Shown: in pieces, positions 1 to 6,902 of the stretch | How positions within the stretch are numbered: the stretch's first letter is position 1 | How the letters are laid out: the number at the start of each line of letters is the position of its first letter | Made by a program: the position numbers and the translations under genes | Assembly (NCBI GenBank): GCA_030765665.1 | Contig: JAVCCD010000099.1 | Location: 1 to 11,463 of the forward strand | Direction of reading: 5' to 3' | Length of the DNA stretch: 11,463 nucleotides | Source: Candidatus Tenebribacter mawsonii | GTDB taxonomy: Bacteria; Cloacimonadota; Cloacimonadia; Cloacimonadales; TCS61 | Notes under the pieces: model-generated | Told to the model about the DNA's origin: nothing | The model's database searches: none | What the model saw: only the letters and a program-made list of their open reading frames with translations

Positions 1-26
1 AACCTTGTAATTGTTAACTCTAGAGA

Positions 27-69
27 TTTCTGAAAGAAACGATTCCAAGGTTTCCTGAAAGAAGCGATT
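27..69. repeat. Short imperfect direct repeat downstream of the FRG gene
   Basis: Two similar units lie head to tail: TTTCTGAAAGAAACGATT at 27-44 and TTTCCTGAAAGAAGCGATT at 51-69. They differ by one inserted C and one substitution, with a period of about 24-25 nt. The palindrome CTCTAGAG (18-25) lies just before them. The units sit immediately after the stop of the leftward FRG gene. I see no hairpin with a T-tract, so this is not an evident terminator. It could be the edge of a longer tandem array or dispersed repeat lying outside the window. Confidence 0.4.
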
Positions 70-77
70 GAAGGGTT

Positions 78-863
78 TTATTCCTTTGGACTATACTGTC
101 TTTTAAGCCACTGGCTCAAGCCATCCAATCCTGGAAATAGAACGCGTTCCGTAATATTTGCCTGATCAAGTTTGTCACGAATCTCCCATTTCAAGGTTTT
201 AGGAATTATTATCTTCATCCAGATATCGGGATGTTTTAGCAGCCACTCATCCATTGCTAACTGCGGATTAGATGAGATCGAGAAAAAGGCAAACTGATTG
301 ATAAAACGATCATCAATAGAAGGTGGTTCAATGAAAAGTGTAAAATCTTCTTTAGAGAGTGTGGTAAAATCATTTAATGAATTTAGATGTTTAACAAGCA
401 TTTTACTGGTGAATACATTTGCTCCTTCACTTTGTAGTTCATTTTTGAGGGTCTCCGGAACAAATTTATTAACAGCAATATAATCAACAGCCCAAATCAC
501 GCCGTCAATATCAAATTTCTCGATATTCTCAGTAGCAAAATGAGTTGCAATATAGGGTGAATACGTCCAATCCATAAGCCGTGTAGGAAGCCCATGATGT
601 TGAGCAACCGAGAGCCAATGCCAGATCGAATCATGTTCCACAACATTCTGATGTGCATATTTACTAAAATTTCTTAATAAGTGATTTTCTAATTGTGGAT
701 AATCTCCACCCAGCCGCATCAGAGTAGTTTCCAATTTATAATTCATGTCGGATAATCCCCTGAAAGCGAATTTAGATCTGTATCTTCCAATTTTAGGATT
801 CCAAGAATTTTCGAATAACTTCTCCTGAAGGTCGTTCCAACTTTTTACAGTATACTCATTCAT
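78..863 (-). CDS. FRG-domain protein
   Basis: A 261-residue protein made essentially of one FRG domain. The name-giving F34-R35-G36 is followed by the family hallmark QHHGLPTRLMDWT at 88-100, with SPYIATHFA just after it. An R-FINQF-type segment follows at 186-192, and a C-terminal LFPGLDGLSQWL ends the domain at 242-253. To my knowledge the biochemical activity of FRG domains is not settled. No membrane segment or signal peptide is seen, so it is probably cytoplasmic. An in-frame start 57 nt upstream (920) would lie inside the preceding lipoprotein gene. I prefer ATG at 863, one nucleotide after that gene's TAA, with GGAG/AGGA sequence upstream inside its 3' end. The arrangement implies translational coupling. 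It is the last gene of the leftward set; its role there is unknown. Confidence 0.85.
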   Translation of the reverse strand: MNEYTVKSWNDLQEKLFENSWNPKIGRYRSKFAFRGLSDMNYKLETTLMRLGGDYPQLENHLLRNFSKYAHQNVVEHDSIWHWLSVAQHHGLPTRLMDWTYSPYIATHFATENIEKFDIDGVIWAVDYIAVNKFVPETLKNELQSEGANVFTSKMLVKHLNSLNDFTTLSKEDFTLFIEPPSIDDRFINQFAFFSISSNPQLAMDEWLLKHPDIWMKIIIPKTLKWEIRDKLDQANITERVLFPGLDGLSQWLKRQYSPKE

Positions 864-864
864 T

Positions 865-1590
865 TTAAAAATCCAATCCTGCTCCAATGGCAAAAATTGG
901 TGCTGCACCAAAGGAACCATTTTTTGGAGTGGCCATCTCTATTCCCACTTCCGGTCTAATGTAAAGCGGACCCAGCTCAAGTGATATTCCTCCAACCACG
1001 CCCAATCTATTTAGCATAAATGTTTCATCAATATCAGCTTCAACAATGGAAATAAAATCTGCGCTGTATCTTATCATTCCGGTAAAAGCCAGAGCTTCTC
1101 CAACTCTATAAGTAGCCAGAAAAGGAATTTCAAATCCATACGAAGTTATTTCAGCAATTTCAATGAAATTATCCTCTCCTTCTTCATCGTCAGATTCTGT
1201 GGTTACATATGTTAGTCCCGGCATTATTGCCAGAAAAACATTTTCACTATCATTTGGAAGTCGATGTTTTATATACCCTTTGAATCCTGCTCCTCCAAAT
1301 GATACCCAGATCTTGCCATTAATGTCCATATTTTCGGTTAAACCAAAGCCGGCTTTCATCCCGTATACAGGTAAAGATAGCAATCTTTTAGCATTGAAAT
1401 TAGTAGAATCTGGATTTATACTCGTAATCAGCATTGTGGTGGTAAGGTCTAATCCATAACCATATTCAACACCAAATTTTGGATGACCCGGTTTTGTGGT
1501 TTCTGCTGTTTCCAGCATTGAAGTATTCATTACTGCACATCCTGATAAGAACATCATTAATACTACTAAATACAAACCTATCTTTTTCAT
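865..1590 (-). CDS. Outer-membrane-type lipoprotein with beta-barrel-like body
   Basis: A 241-residue protein beginning with a lipoprotein signal peptide: MKK, a hydrophobic stretch at 4-15, and the lipobox LSGC with the lipidated cysteine at 18. Residue +2 is Ala, which by the E. coli rule would favour sorting to the outer membrane. The mature part has many alternating Gly/aromatic segments typical of membrane beta strands (for example GMKAGFGL near 78-84 and PLYIRPEVGIEMA near the end). It ends in Phe after AIGAGLD, like many outer-membrane barrels. An acidic loop (SDDEEGED, 133-140) interrupts it. AAGGAGAG precedes the ATG. It follows the M23 gene by 15 nt and precedes the FRG gene by 1 nt. 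I do not recognise a named family; substrate and function are unknown. The C-terminal F plus a lipid anchor is somewhat unusual. Confidence 0.75.
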   Translation of the reverse strand: MKKIGLYLVVLMMFLSGCAVMNTSMLETAETTKPGHPKFGVEYGYGLDLTTTMLITSINPDSTNFNAKRLLSLPVYGMKAGFGLTENMDINGKIWVSFGGAGFKGYIKHRLPNDSENVFLAIMPGLTYVTTESDDEEGEDNFIEIAEITSYGFEIPFLATYRVGEALAFTGMIRYSADFISIVEADIDETFMLNRLGVVGGISLELGPLYIRPEVGIEMATPKNGSFGAAPIFAIGAGLDF

Positions 1591-1605
1591 AATACTCTCC
1601 TTGTT

Positions 1606-2370
1606 TTACTCACTATCAATTTTAATATGTTTTATAAAATTTTCTGCAGAATTCTGTTCAAATCTTAGTCTGTTTCTAGGATCAAATGAGCGATTCTCGC
1701 TATCACGTAATTCCAGATGCAGGTGGGAAGGTTTGCCGCTGTTACGAATGTTTCCAGTAAGCCCGGTAAGACCAACAACCGTATTTCTATCTACTGTTTG
1801 GTTGAGCTCAACAAACACTTCGTTTAAATGAGTATAGATGCTGGTAAATCCTTCCGGATAAAGGATTCTGATAGTTTTACCATATTCAATTTTTATTGAA
1901 TCTATAATACCACCCCTTCTTTCACATTCAACTTGAACCAGATAGTGCGGATTATCACTCACTTCTGTAACAATACCAAAATTTGTAAGTGGATATACTG
2001 GGGTATTTTCTGGTACAAAAAGGTCTATCCCTTCGTGGATCCTTTTGCGTTCACTTGTTCCACGACCACATCCGTAATGATCTGACCAACGATTTTTGAT
2101 ATACTCCTTAATCAATTCATTAAAATCCATTCCATCTTTAAAGGGTGAACTATAATGATAAAATGTATCAATGAAATCTGCTGTGAAAACAACTACCGGC
2201 TCTTTAAACGAAGATGCCTTTATCGCAATCATGGAATCCGCTTCAGCAGTAAGGATAGTGATATTATCCAACTTTTTTTCCATGTATTTAATGTAAAAGA
2301 AATCGCTAATAACAATTATCAGTAAAATTATTATTATTATTGCTCGTATCAGGGATGCACTAATTTTCAT
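1606..2370 (-). CDS. Membrane-anchored M23 (LytM-type) metallopeptidase
   Basis: A probable peptidoglycan endopeptidase of 254 residues acting in the periplasm. An N-terminal hydrophobic helix (about residues 5-23) anchors it in the inner membrane. The C-terminal half is an M23 domain with the full active site: H112 and D116 in HEGID, H181 in IYTHL, and H216/H218 in HLHLE. It is therefore likely active rather than an EnvC/NlpD-type degenerate activator. The longest frame starts at 2388, but ATG at 2370 is preceded by AGAGG at a 5-nt spacing while 2388 has no good ribosome-binding site, so I chose 2370. It is the first gene of the leftward set with the lipoprotein and FRG genes, and diverges from rplM. 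An insertion-rich region between the first motif and YTHL (about 140-175) is longer than in minimal LytM domains. Confidence 0.85.
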   Translation of the reverse strand: MKISASLIRAIIIIILLIIVISDFFYIKYMEKKLDNITILTAEADSMIAIKASSFKEPVVVFTADFIDTFYHYSSPFKDGMDFNELIKEYIKNRWSDHYGCGRGTSERKRIHEGIDLFVPENTPVYPLTNFGIVTEVSDNPHYLVQVECERRGGIIDSIKIEYGKTIRILYPEGFTSIYTHLNEVFVELNQTVDRNTVVGLTGLTGNIRNSGKPSHLHLELRDSENRSFDPRNRLRFEQNSAENFIKHIKIDSE

Positions 2371-2498
2371 AAAACCTCTTTTGTTCATATTTAATTTTCA
2401 ACTTTATAATTTGAAGTTATTTGGCAATATTTTTCTATAAATGAGTATTGTAATGTGTGACACAAAGGTAGTTTATTGTTATTAATTTCATAGTATAC

Positions 2499-2528
2499 TT
2501 GACAGTGAAACCACTGATAAAATATTTT
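2499..2528 (+). promoter_or_regulatory. Promoter of the rplM-rpsI transcript
   Basis: A perfect -35 box TTGACA (2499-2504) is followed, after 18 nt, by TATTTT (2523-2528) as a partial -10 box. Transcription would begin near 2535 and give a leader of about 35 nt up to the rplM ATG. An inverted repeat CAGTG-AAAC-CACTG (2503-2516) sits in the spacer and could be an operator or chance. A second palindrome TGTGTGACACA (2454-2464) lies further up in the divergent region. I could not assign a promoter for the opposite M23 set with confidence. Confidence 0.55.
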
Positions 2529-2571
2529 GTTCGTCCGATCATCAAATAGTATAGAAAAATAAGGAGATAGA

Positions 2572-3006
2572 ATGAAAACTGAAACTCCAAAAGCCGATAT
2601 GATCAAGCAGGATTGGTATCTGGTGGATGCAAAAGATATGGTTTTAGGAAGATTAGCTACACAAGTGGCAACGATTCTTCGTGGAAAAAACAAACCATAT
2701 TTTACTCCGCATCTCGATACAGGAGACTACGTAGTAATTATCAATGCTGAGAAAGTAAGGCTTACCGGAAATAAAGAATTACAGAAAACCTATAAACGTT
2801 ATAGCGGTTATCCAGATGGACAAACTGTTATTCCATTCAAACGAATGATCCAGGAACACCCTGAGAGAATTATAGAACATGCTGTAAAAGGAATGCTTCC
2901 AAAGAACATCTTAGGAAGACAGATAATCAACAAGCTTAAAGTATACGCTGGGACCGAGCATCCTCACAAAGCTCAAACTCCCAAGCTACTCAATTTATCC
3001 AGTTAG
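2572..3006 (+). CDS. rplM: Large-subunit ribosomal protein L13
   Basis: A 144-residue protein of the normal L13 length. The early DWYLVDAKDMVLGRLAT block (about 15-31), the HLDTGDYVVIINAEKV block, and the L13 signature VKGMLPKN-LGR leading into KVYAG-HPH-AQ-P near the C terminus are all present. L13 binds 23S rRNA early in 50S assembly. AAGGAG lies 5 nt upstream of the ATG, and the promoter TTGACA is about 70 nt upstream. The stop is 11 nt before rpsI, the near-universal L13-S9 pairing. A short N-terminal extension (MKTETPKADMIK) precedes the conserved part. Identification is secure. Confidence 0.98.
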   Translation: MKTETPKADMIKQDWYLVDAKDMVLGRLATQVATILRGKNKPYFTPHLDTGDYVVIINAEKVRLTGNKELQKTYKRYSGYPDGQTVIPFKRMIQEHPERIIEHAVKGMLPKNILGRQIINKLKVYAGTEHPHKAQTPKLLNLSS

Positions 3007-3017
3007 GGAGATATCAA

Positions 3018-3404
3018 ATGCAATATTTTGATGCAGTAGGAAGAAGAAAAACATCCGTTGCAAGAGTTCGCTTAACACCTGGAACAGGTAAACGCATTGC
3101 AAATAAGATCACAATGAAAAAACATCTTCAACGTGAAATTCTTGAGATGATCATTGAACAACCACTCAAACTTGTTGGTCTTTCCGATAAAGTTGATATT
3201 AACGTTAATGTTAATGGTGGTGGTCTTTCCGGGCAAGCTGGTGCAATCCGTCACGGAATAGCACGTGCTCTTGTTAAATATGATGAAGAATTAAAAAGCG
3301 AATTAAAGAAGAACGGATTCCTTACTCGTGACTCACGAATGGTAGAAAGAAAGAAGCCGGGTCAACCAAAAGCGAGAAAGAAATTCCAATTCTCTAAACG
3401 TTGA
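3018..3404 (+). CDS. rpsI: Small-subunit ribosomal protein S9
   Basis: A 128-residue protein of normal S9 length. YFDAVGRRKTSVARVRL opens the protein, GGGLSGQAGAIRHGIARAL is the S9 signature in the middle, and the basic C terminus ends in the conserved Phe-Ser-Lys-Arg, whose tail reaches the P-site tRNA in the 30S subunit. The residues before it (KARKKFQ) are slightly different from the usual KARRRPQ. GGGAG lies 8 nt upstream of the ATG. It is cotranscribed with rplM. The last codons overlap the -35 box (3401-3406) of a candidate promoter for rpsB. Confidence 0.98.
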   Translation: MQYFDAVGRRKTSVARVRLTPGTGKRIANKITMKKHLQREILEMIIEQPLKLVGLSDKVDINVNVNGGGLSGQAGAIRHGIARALVKYDEELKSELKKNGFLTRDSRMVERKKPGQPKARKKFQFSKR

Positions 3405-3428
3405 TCAATTATTCAGTTTAAATATAAT
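3401..3428 (+). promoter_or_regulatory. Promoter upstream of rpsB
   Basis: TTGATC (3401-3406), 16 nt of spacer, then a perfect -10 TATAAT (3423-3428). The -35 box overlaps the end of rpsI. Transcription would begin around 3435-3440, directly before the structured rpsB leader, which supports a real promoter. A perfect 8-bp inverted repeat (TCAGTTTA at 3413-3420 and TAAACTGA at 3428-3435, 7-nt loop) brackets the -10 box. It may be an operator, or in readthrough RNA a hairpin between rpsI and rpsB. Confidence 0.6.
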
Positions 3429-3440
3429 AAACTGATCACG

Positions 3441-3506
3441 CTATTCGGATATATGCAAAGCGGTGTTCGGCAACAGCCGAATTGAATTGCTGACAAAACC
3501 GAATAG
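3441..3506 (+). ncRNA. Structured 5' leader of rpsB mRNA
   Basis: Nested complementary segments make a compact fold. An outer helix pairs CTATTCGG (3441-3448) with CCGAATAG (3499-3506). Inside it is a hairpin TTCGGC (3466-3471) - AACA - GCCGAA (3476-3481). The segments are near-copies, so ATTCGG (3443-3448) can alternatively pair with CCGAAT (3477-3482), giving a mutually exclusive state. The rpsB ribosome-binding site AAGGAG follows at 3528-3533. An autoregulatory S2-binding leader is known for rpsB in E. coli; I infer an analogous role here by position only, not by matching that structure. Confidence 0.5.
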
Positions 3507-3537
3507 GAGAAAAATAACCGTAAATAAAGGAGAAAAA

Positions 3538-4641
3538 ATGTCTGTAGTAACAATGAAGTCTCTCTTAGAGAGCGGAGTACATTTCGGTCATCAAACTTAT
3601 AAGTGGAACCCCAAAATGGATAAATACATTTTCATTAAAAGAAATGGTATCCATATCTTAGACCTTAAGCAAACCCTTGATGCAATCAATGAATCTTACA
3701 TGTTCATCAAAGATATCGTTTCAAAAGGTGAAACTGTACTTTTTGTTGGAACAAAGAAGCAAGCACAAGAAGCTGTTATTAAAGCTGCAAAAAAATGTAG
3801 TGGATTCTATGCTTCAAACCGTTGGTATGGTGGAATGCTTACAAATATGAAAACTATCCGCCGCAGTATCGAAAAATTAGATTATTATGAGCAGATAGTT
3901 GAAGATGGAACTATTAATAGTTTCACAAAACTAGAAGCTACAAAGATGAAACGTGTTTATGATAAGATTCATTTTGGTCTTTCTGGAATCAGAGAAATGG
4001 ATAAGCTTCCAGGTGCTATTGTTATCGTTGATATCATCAAAGAGAATATCGCACTTTTGGAAGCAAAGAAGCTTGGTATTCCAATTGTGGCCATGGTAGA
4101 TACAAATGCAGATCCAGATTTTGTAGATTACGTAATACCTGCCAATGATGATGCAATCAGAGCTATCCAGCTTATCACTGATGTAATGGCAAATGCCGTT
4201 ATAGAAGGGAAACAAGCTTTACTCGAAGGTGCAGATATAGTTGTTCCGGAAGAGAAGAAAGAAGTAGAACCTGCAAAAAAAGTTGCTGAAAAAGTTGTTG
4301 AGAAAGTGGCTGAAAAACCAAAAAGAGAAGCTAAAGAGACAGTAAAGAAAGAAGCAGTAAAGGAAGAAGTTTCTAAGCCAGCAAAGAAAGTAACAAAGAA
4401 AGCAGAAGTTAAAGAGACTGAAGAGAAGCCAAAAAAAGAAACTAAAGCAACGGTAAAGAAAGAGACAAAAAAGGAAGAGGTTTCTAAGCCAGCTAAGAAA
4501 GTAACAAAGAAAACTGAAGTTAAAGAGACTGAAGAAAAACCAAAAAAAGAAATTAAAGAAACACTAAAGAAAGAGACAAAAAAAGAAGAAATTTCTAAGC
4601 CAGCTAAAAAAATAACAAAGAAAACTGAAAAAGAAGCTTAG
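3538..4641 (+). CDS. rpsB: Small-subunit ribosomal protein S2 with long charged C-terminal tail
   Basis: A 367-residue S2; typical bacterial S2 is about 230-260 residues. The core (about 1-237) holds LLESGVHFGHQTYKWNPKM near the start, the RNGIHILDL segment, RWYGGMLTN, and LGIPIVAMVDTNADPDFVDY with IPANDDAIRAI near the end. It binds the 30S subunit between head and body. Residues 238-367 are an added, almost purely Lys/Glu/Pro/Thr/Val tail, mostly three copies of a 37-residue repeat, probably disordered. A GTG at 3463 is in frame but lies inside the leader hairpin and lacks family similarity; ATG 3538 has AAGGAG 4 nt upstream and begins at the conserved MSVVTMKSLLESG. It precedes tsf by 32 nt, the standard rpsB-tsf pair. 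Confidence 0.97.
   Translation: MSVVTMKSLLESGVHFGHQTYKWNPKMDKYIFIKRNGIHILDLKQTLDAINESYMFIKDIVSKGETVLFVGTKKQAQEAVIKAAKKCSGFYASNRWYGGMLTNMKTIRRSIEKLDYYEQIVEDGTINSFTKLEATKMKRVYDKIHFGLSGIREMDKLPGAIVIVDIIKENIALLEAKKLGIPIVAMVDTNADPDFVDYVIPANDDAIRAIQLITDVMANAVIEGKQALLEGADIVVPEEKKEVEPAKKVAEKVVEKVAEKPKREAKETVKKEAVKEEVSKPAKKVTKKAEVKETEEKPKKETKATVKKETKKEEVSKPAKKVTKKTEVKETEEKPKKEIKETLKKETKKEEISKPAKKITKKTEKEA
4312..4638 (+). repeat. 111-nt in-frame tandem repeat in the rpsB tail
   Basis: Three units begin at 4312, 4423 and 4534, each opening with codons for Glu-Lys-Pro-Lys; the last is 35 codons and ends at the stop. Each 37-residue unit has the order EKPK, KET-VKKE, KEEVSKPAKKVTKK, then a TEVKETE spacer. 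Units 2 and 3 are closer to each other than to unit 1. The exact 111-nt period in frame indicates tandem duplication, with drift since then. Confidence 0.9.
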
Positions 4642-4673
4642 TTAAAAGATTTATATCAGGAGAAAAATATATT

Positions 4674-5555
4674 ATGAGTATCTCAGCAAAATTAGTTATG
4701 GAACTCAGAGGAAAAACTGATGCAGGCATGATGGACTGCAAAAAAGCTCTTATCGAAACAAATGGAGATCTGGAAGCTGCAGCTGATTACCTTAGAGAAA
4801 AGGGTATTAGCAAAGCTGCGAAAAAGGCGAGTAGAATTGCTGCTGAAGGACTTGTTTTCAATGCAATTTCTGCAGATGAAAAACAAGCAGCACTTGTAGA
4901 ATTTAATTCCGAAACTGACTTTGTAGCAAAAAACGAAGAATTTAAAGGTTTTGGAAATCTACTTACAAAGCTCGTTCTTGAAAATGATTTGAAAAATGTT
5001 GAAGAACTTAACACTTTTGAAATTGATGGATCTACTATTGACACAATACTCAAGGGAATGATTGCCAAAATCGGTGAGAATATGAATATCCGCCGTTTTG
5101 CAAAAGTAACTTCTGATGATTTTGTATCAACATATCTTCATATGGGTGGAAAAATTGGTGTCTTACTTCACATGAAAGGTGACGTGACAGAAGAAAATAA
5201 AACCAAAGCAAAAGATGTTGCAATGCATGTTGCTGCTATGGCTCCAGACTTCCTTGATAAATCTGAAGTTACACAAGAAATTTTAGATAAAGAAAGAGCA
5301 ATACTTAAAGCTCAACTCATTGAACAAGGAAAACCAGAGAAAATTATAGATAACATATTAATTGGTAAAATGAATAAATTCTTCGAGGAAAATTGTCTTC
5401 TTCAACAGAAATTTGTAAAAGATGATAAAATAATCGTTGAGAACTATCTTGGAGACTTAAAGGTAGAATCTGTTATACGCTTTAAACTCGGTGAAGGATT
5501 AGAAAAAAGGAATGAAGATTTTGCTGCTGAAGTTGAAGCACAAATGAAAAGTTAA
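4674..5555 (+). CDS. tsf: Elongation factor Ts
   Basis: A 293-residue nucleotide-exchange factor for EF-Tu. The N-terminal UBA-like region has the signature TDAGMMDCKKAL (15-26). The second signature, EFNSETDFVAKN, spans 76-87; its Thr-Asp-Phe at 81-83 is the part that inserts at the EF-Tu nucleotide site. The rest is the duplicated core with coiled-coil insert typical of long-form EF-Ts (HMGGKIGVLLHM around 156-167, VAMHVAAMAP after it). Length matches the family. AGGAG lies about 11 nt upstream, slightly far but the only candidate. It is 32 nt after rpsB and 21 nt before pyrH. Confidence 0.97.
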   Translation: MSISAKLVMELRGKTDAGMMDCKKALIETNGDLEAAADYLREKGISKAAKKASRIAAEGLVFNAISADEKQAALVEFNSETDFVAKNEEFKGFGNLLTKLVLENDLKNVEELNTFEIDGSTIDTILKGMIAKIGENMNIRRFAKVTSDDFVSTYLHMGGKIGVLLHMKGDVTEENKTKAKDVAMHVAAMAPDFLDKSEVTQEILDKERAILKAQLIEQGKPEKIIDNILIGKMNKFFEENCLLQQKFVKDDKIIVENYLGDLKVESVIRFKLGEGLEKRNEDFAAEVEAQMKS

Positions 5556-5576
5556 TTAATCTGTAGGAGAAATCTG

Positions 5577-6302
5577 ATGAGAAAATATAAACCTGAAAAA
5601 ATCCACAAAGTTATTTTTAAAATTAGCGGAGAAGTTCTTGCCGGTGAAAAAGGTTTTGGTATTAACATGCAATGTGTTGAAAAACTCATCGAAGATCTCA
5701 TCTCAATTAGAAAAGCAGGATATAGCATAGGTATAGTTTTGGGAGGAGGAAATTTCTTCCGAGGTGTTTCTGAAGTTGGGAAGCACATCAATAGATACAC
5801 TGCGGATAACGTAGGTATGCTGGCAACAATTCAGAATGCTTTGATAATGAGTGGACTTCTTCAGAAAAAAAATTATCGTACAGAAATATATTCAGCAATT
5901 CAGGTTGATAAAGTAGCTAAATTTTATACTCCAAACAGAGCAACAACTTCCCTCAATGAAGGAAAGATCTGTTTCTTCTGTGGTGGTATTGGAAATCCAT
6001 TTTTTACAACCGATACTGCAGCAATACTCCGAGCTATCGAATTAAATGCCGATATCGTTCTTAAGGGAACAAAAGTGGATGGTGTTTATAGTGCAGACCC
6101 TGTTAAGGATAAAAATGCCAAATTTATTGCTGACATTACTTTCTCTGAAGTTCTTGATAAAGAATTACATGTAATGGATATGACCGCTTTTTCTTTAGCC
6201 CGTGAAAATAATATGCCGATCAAAGTGTTTAACATCACTAAAAAAGGCAGTTTAAAAGATGCAATTTTGAAAAAGGAAATTGGAACATTCGTACATAAGT
6301 AG
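5577..6302 (+). CDS. pyrH: Uridylate (UMP) kinase
   Basis: A 241-residue cytoplasmic amino-acid-kinase-fold enzyme converting UMP and ATP to UDP and ADP in pyrimidine nucleotide synthesis. It shows KISGEVL (15-21), the glycine loop GGGNFFRG (56-63), ADNVGMLATIQN (76-87), the nucleotide-binding GIGNPFFTTDT (137-147), and KVDGVYSADP (166-175). Length and motif order are normal; bacterial UMP kinases are hexameric and usually controlled by UTP and GTP. GTAGGAG precedes the ATG. The tsf-pyrH-frr order is the common bacterial arrangement, with frr following after 9 nt. Confidence 0.97.
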   Translation: MRKYKPEKIHKVIFKISGEVLAGEKGFGINMQCVEKLIEDLISIRKAGYSIGIVLGGGNFFRGVSEVGKHINRYTADNVGMLATIQNALIMSGLLQKKNYRTEIYSAIQVDKVAKFYTPNRATTSLNEGKICFFCGGIGNPFFTTDTAAILRAIELNADIVLKGTKVDGVYSADPVKDKNAKFIADITFSEVLDKELHVMDMTAFSLARENNMPIKVFNITKKGSLKDAILKKEIGTFVHK

Positions 6303-6311
6303 GGAGTTATC

Positions 6312-6866
6312 ATGCAAGAATTAATACAGAGTCTTACAGAGAAAATGGAAAATGCATTCGATTCAATGCTTAAACATTATTCTAGAATCAGAACTGGTAG
6401 AGCAAATTCATCTGCTTTAGATGATATCAAAATTGATTATTATGGAGCTCCAACTCCTATTAAACAACTTTGCAATATTTCTATCCCTGAGCCAAGACTA
6501 ATTGTAATCCAGCCCTGGGATAAATCTATACTTGAAGTGATTGAGAAAACTCTCCTCTCATCAAATATTGGAGTAACTCCAGATAATGATGGAAATGTTA
6601 TCCGCCTTCCATTTCAACCTTTAACAGAAGAGACAAGATTAGATATTGTAAAGCAGATAAAGAAAATGGCCGAAGAAGGCAAAATAGAGATCAGGAATAT
6701 TCGCCGTGAAGGAAATGAAACAGCTAAGAGCATGGAAAAAAAAGGTGTGATCAGCGAAGACAACATGAAAGATCTACAAATTGATATTCAAGAACTTACA
6801 GACAAATGGGTTAATAAAATGACTGAAGCTGCCAAATCTAAAGAAACTGAGATTATGGAAGTATAG
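6312..6866 (+). CDS. frr: Ribosome recycling factor
   Basis: A 184-residue protein of normal length that, with EF-G, splits post-termination ribosomes. It carries RIRTGRANSSALDDI (25-39), YYGAPTPIKQL (43-53), GNVIRLPFQPLTEETR (94-109) and EIRNIRREGN (126-135), the hallmark segments of the three-helix bundle and hinge. GGGAG precedes the ATG. It starts 9 nt after pyrH, so it is clearly in the same transcript, and is followed 36 nt later by a ferredoxin gene. Confidence 0.97.
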   Translation: MQELIQSLTEKMENAFDSMLKHYSRIRTGRANSSALDDIKIDYYGAPTPIKQLCNISIPEPRLIVIQPWDKSILEVIEKTLLSSNIGVTPDNDGNVIRLPFQPLTEETRLDIVKQIKKMAEEGKIEIRNIRREGNETAKSMEKKGVISEDNMKDLQIDIQELTDKWVNKMTEAAKSKETEIMEV

Positions 6867-6902
6867 GCGCTTATTATAAAAAAATAAATTGAAGGAAAAA
6901 TT

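Noticed and set aside
864..920. Longer FRG protein starting at 920
   Set aside because: The extra 19 residues are the lipoprotein gene read in another frame; ATG 863 matches the end of that gene and has upstream GGAG.
2391..2693. Leftward 100-codon frame over the rplM start
   Set aside because: It overlaps the rplM promoter and 5' end antisense, lacks recognisable domains and is explained as a shadow frame.
3463..3537. In-frame GTG start extending S2 by 25 residues
   Set aside because: It lies inside the leader hairpin, has no ribosome-binding site, and the added residues are not S2-like; ATG 3538 has AAGGAG and begins at the conserved MSVVTMKSLLESG.
3931..4215. Leftward frame inside rpsB
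   Set aside because: Antisense shadow of the conserved S2 core; composition (many Cys, Ile, His) is not that of a real protein.
4312..4638. CRISPR-like or mobile repeat in the rpsB region
   Set aside because: The 111-nt units are in frame, contiguous and encode the S2 tail; there are no spacers.
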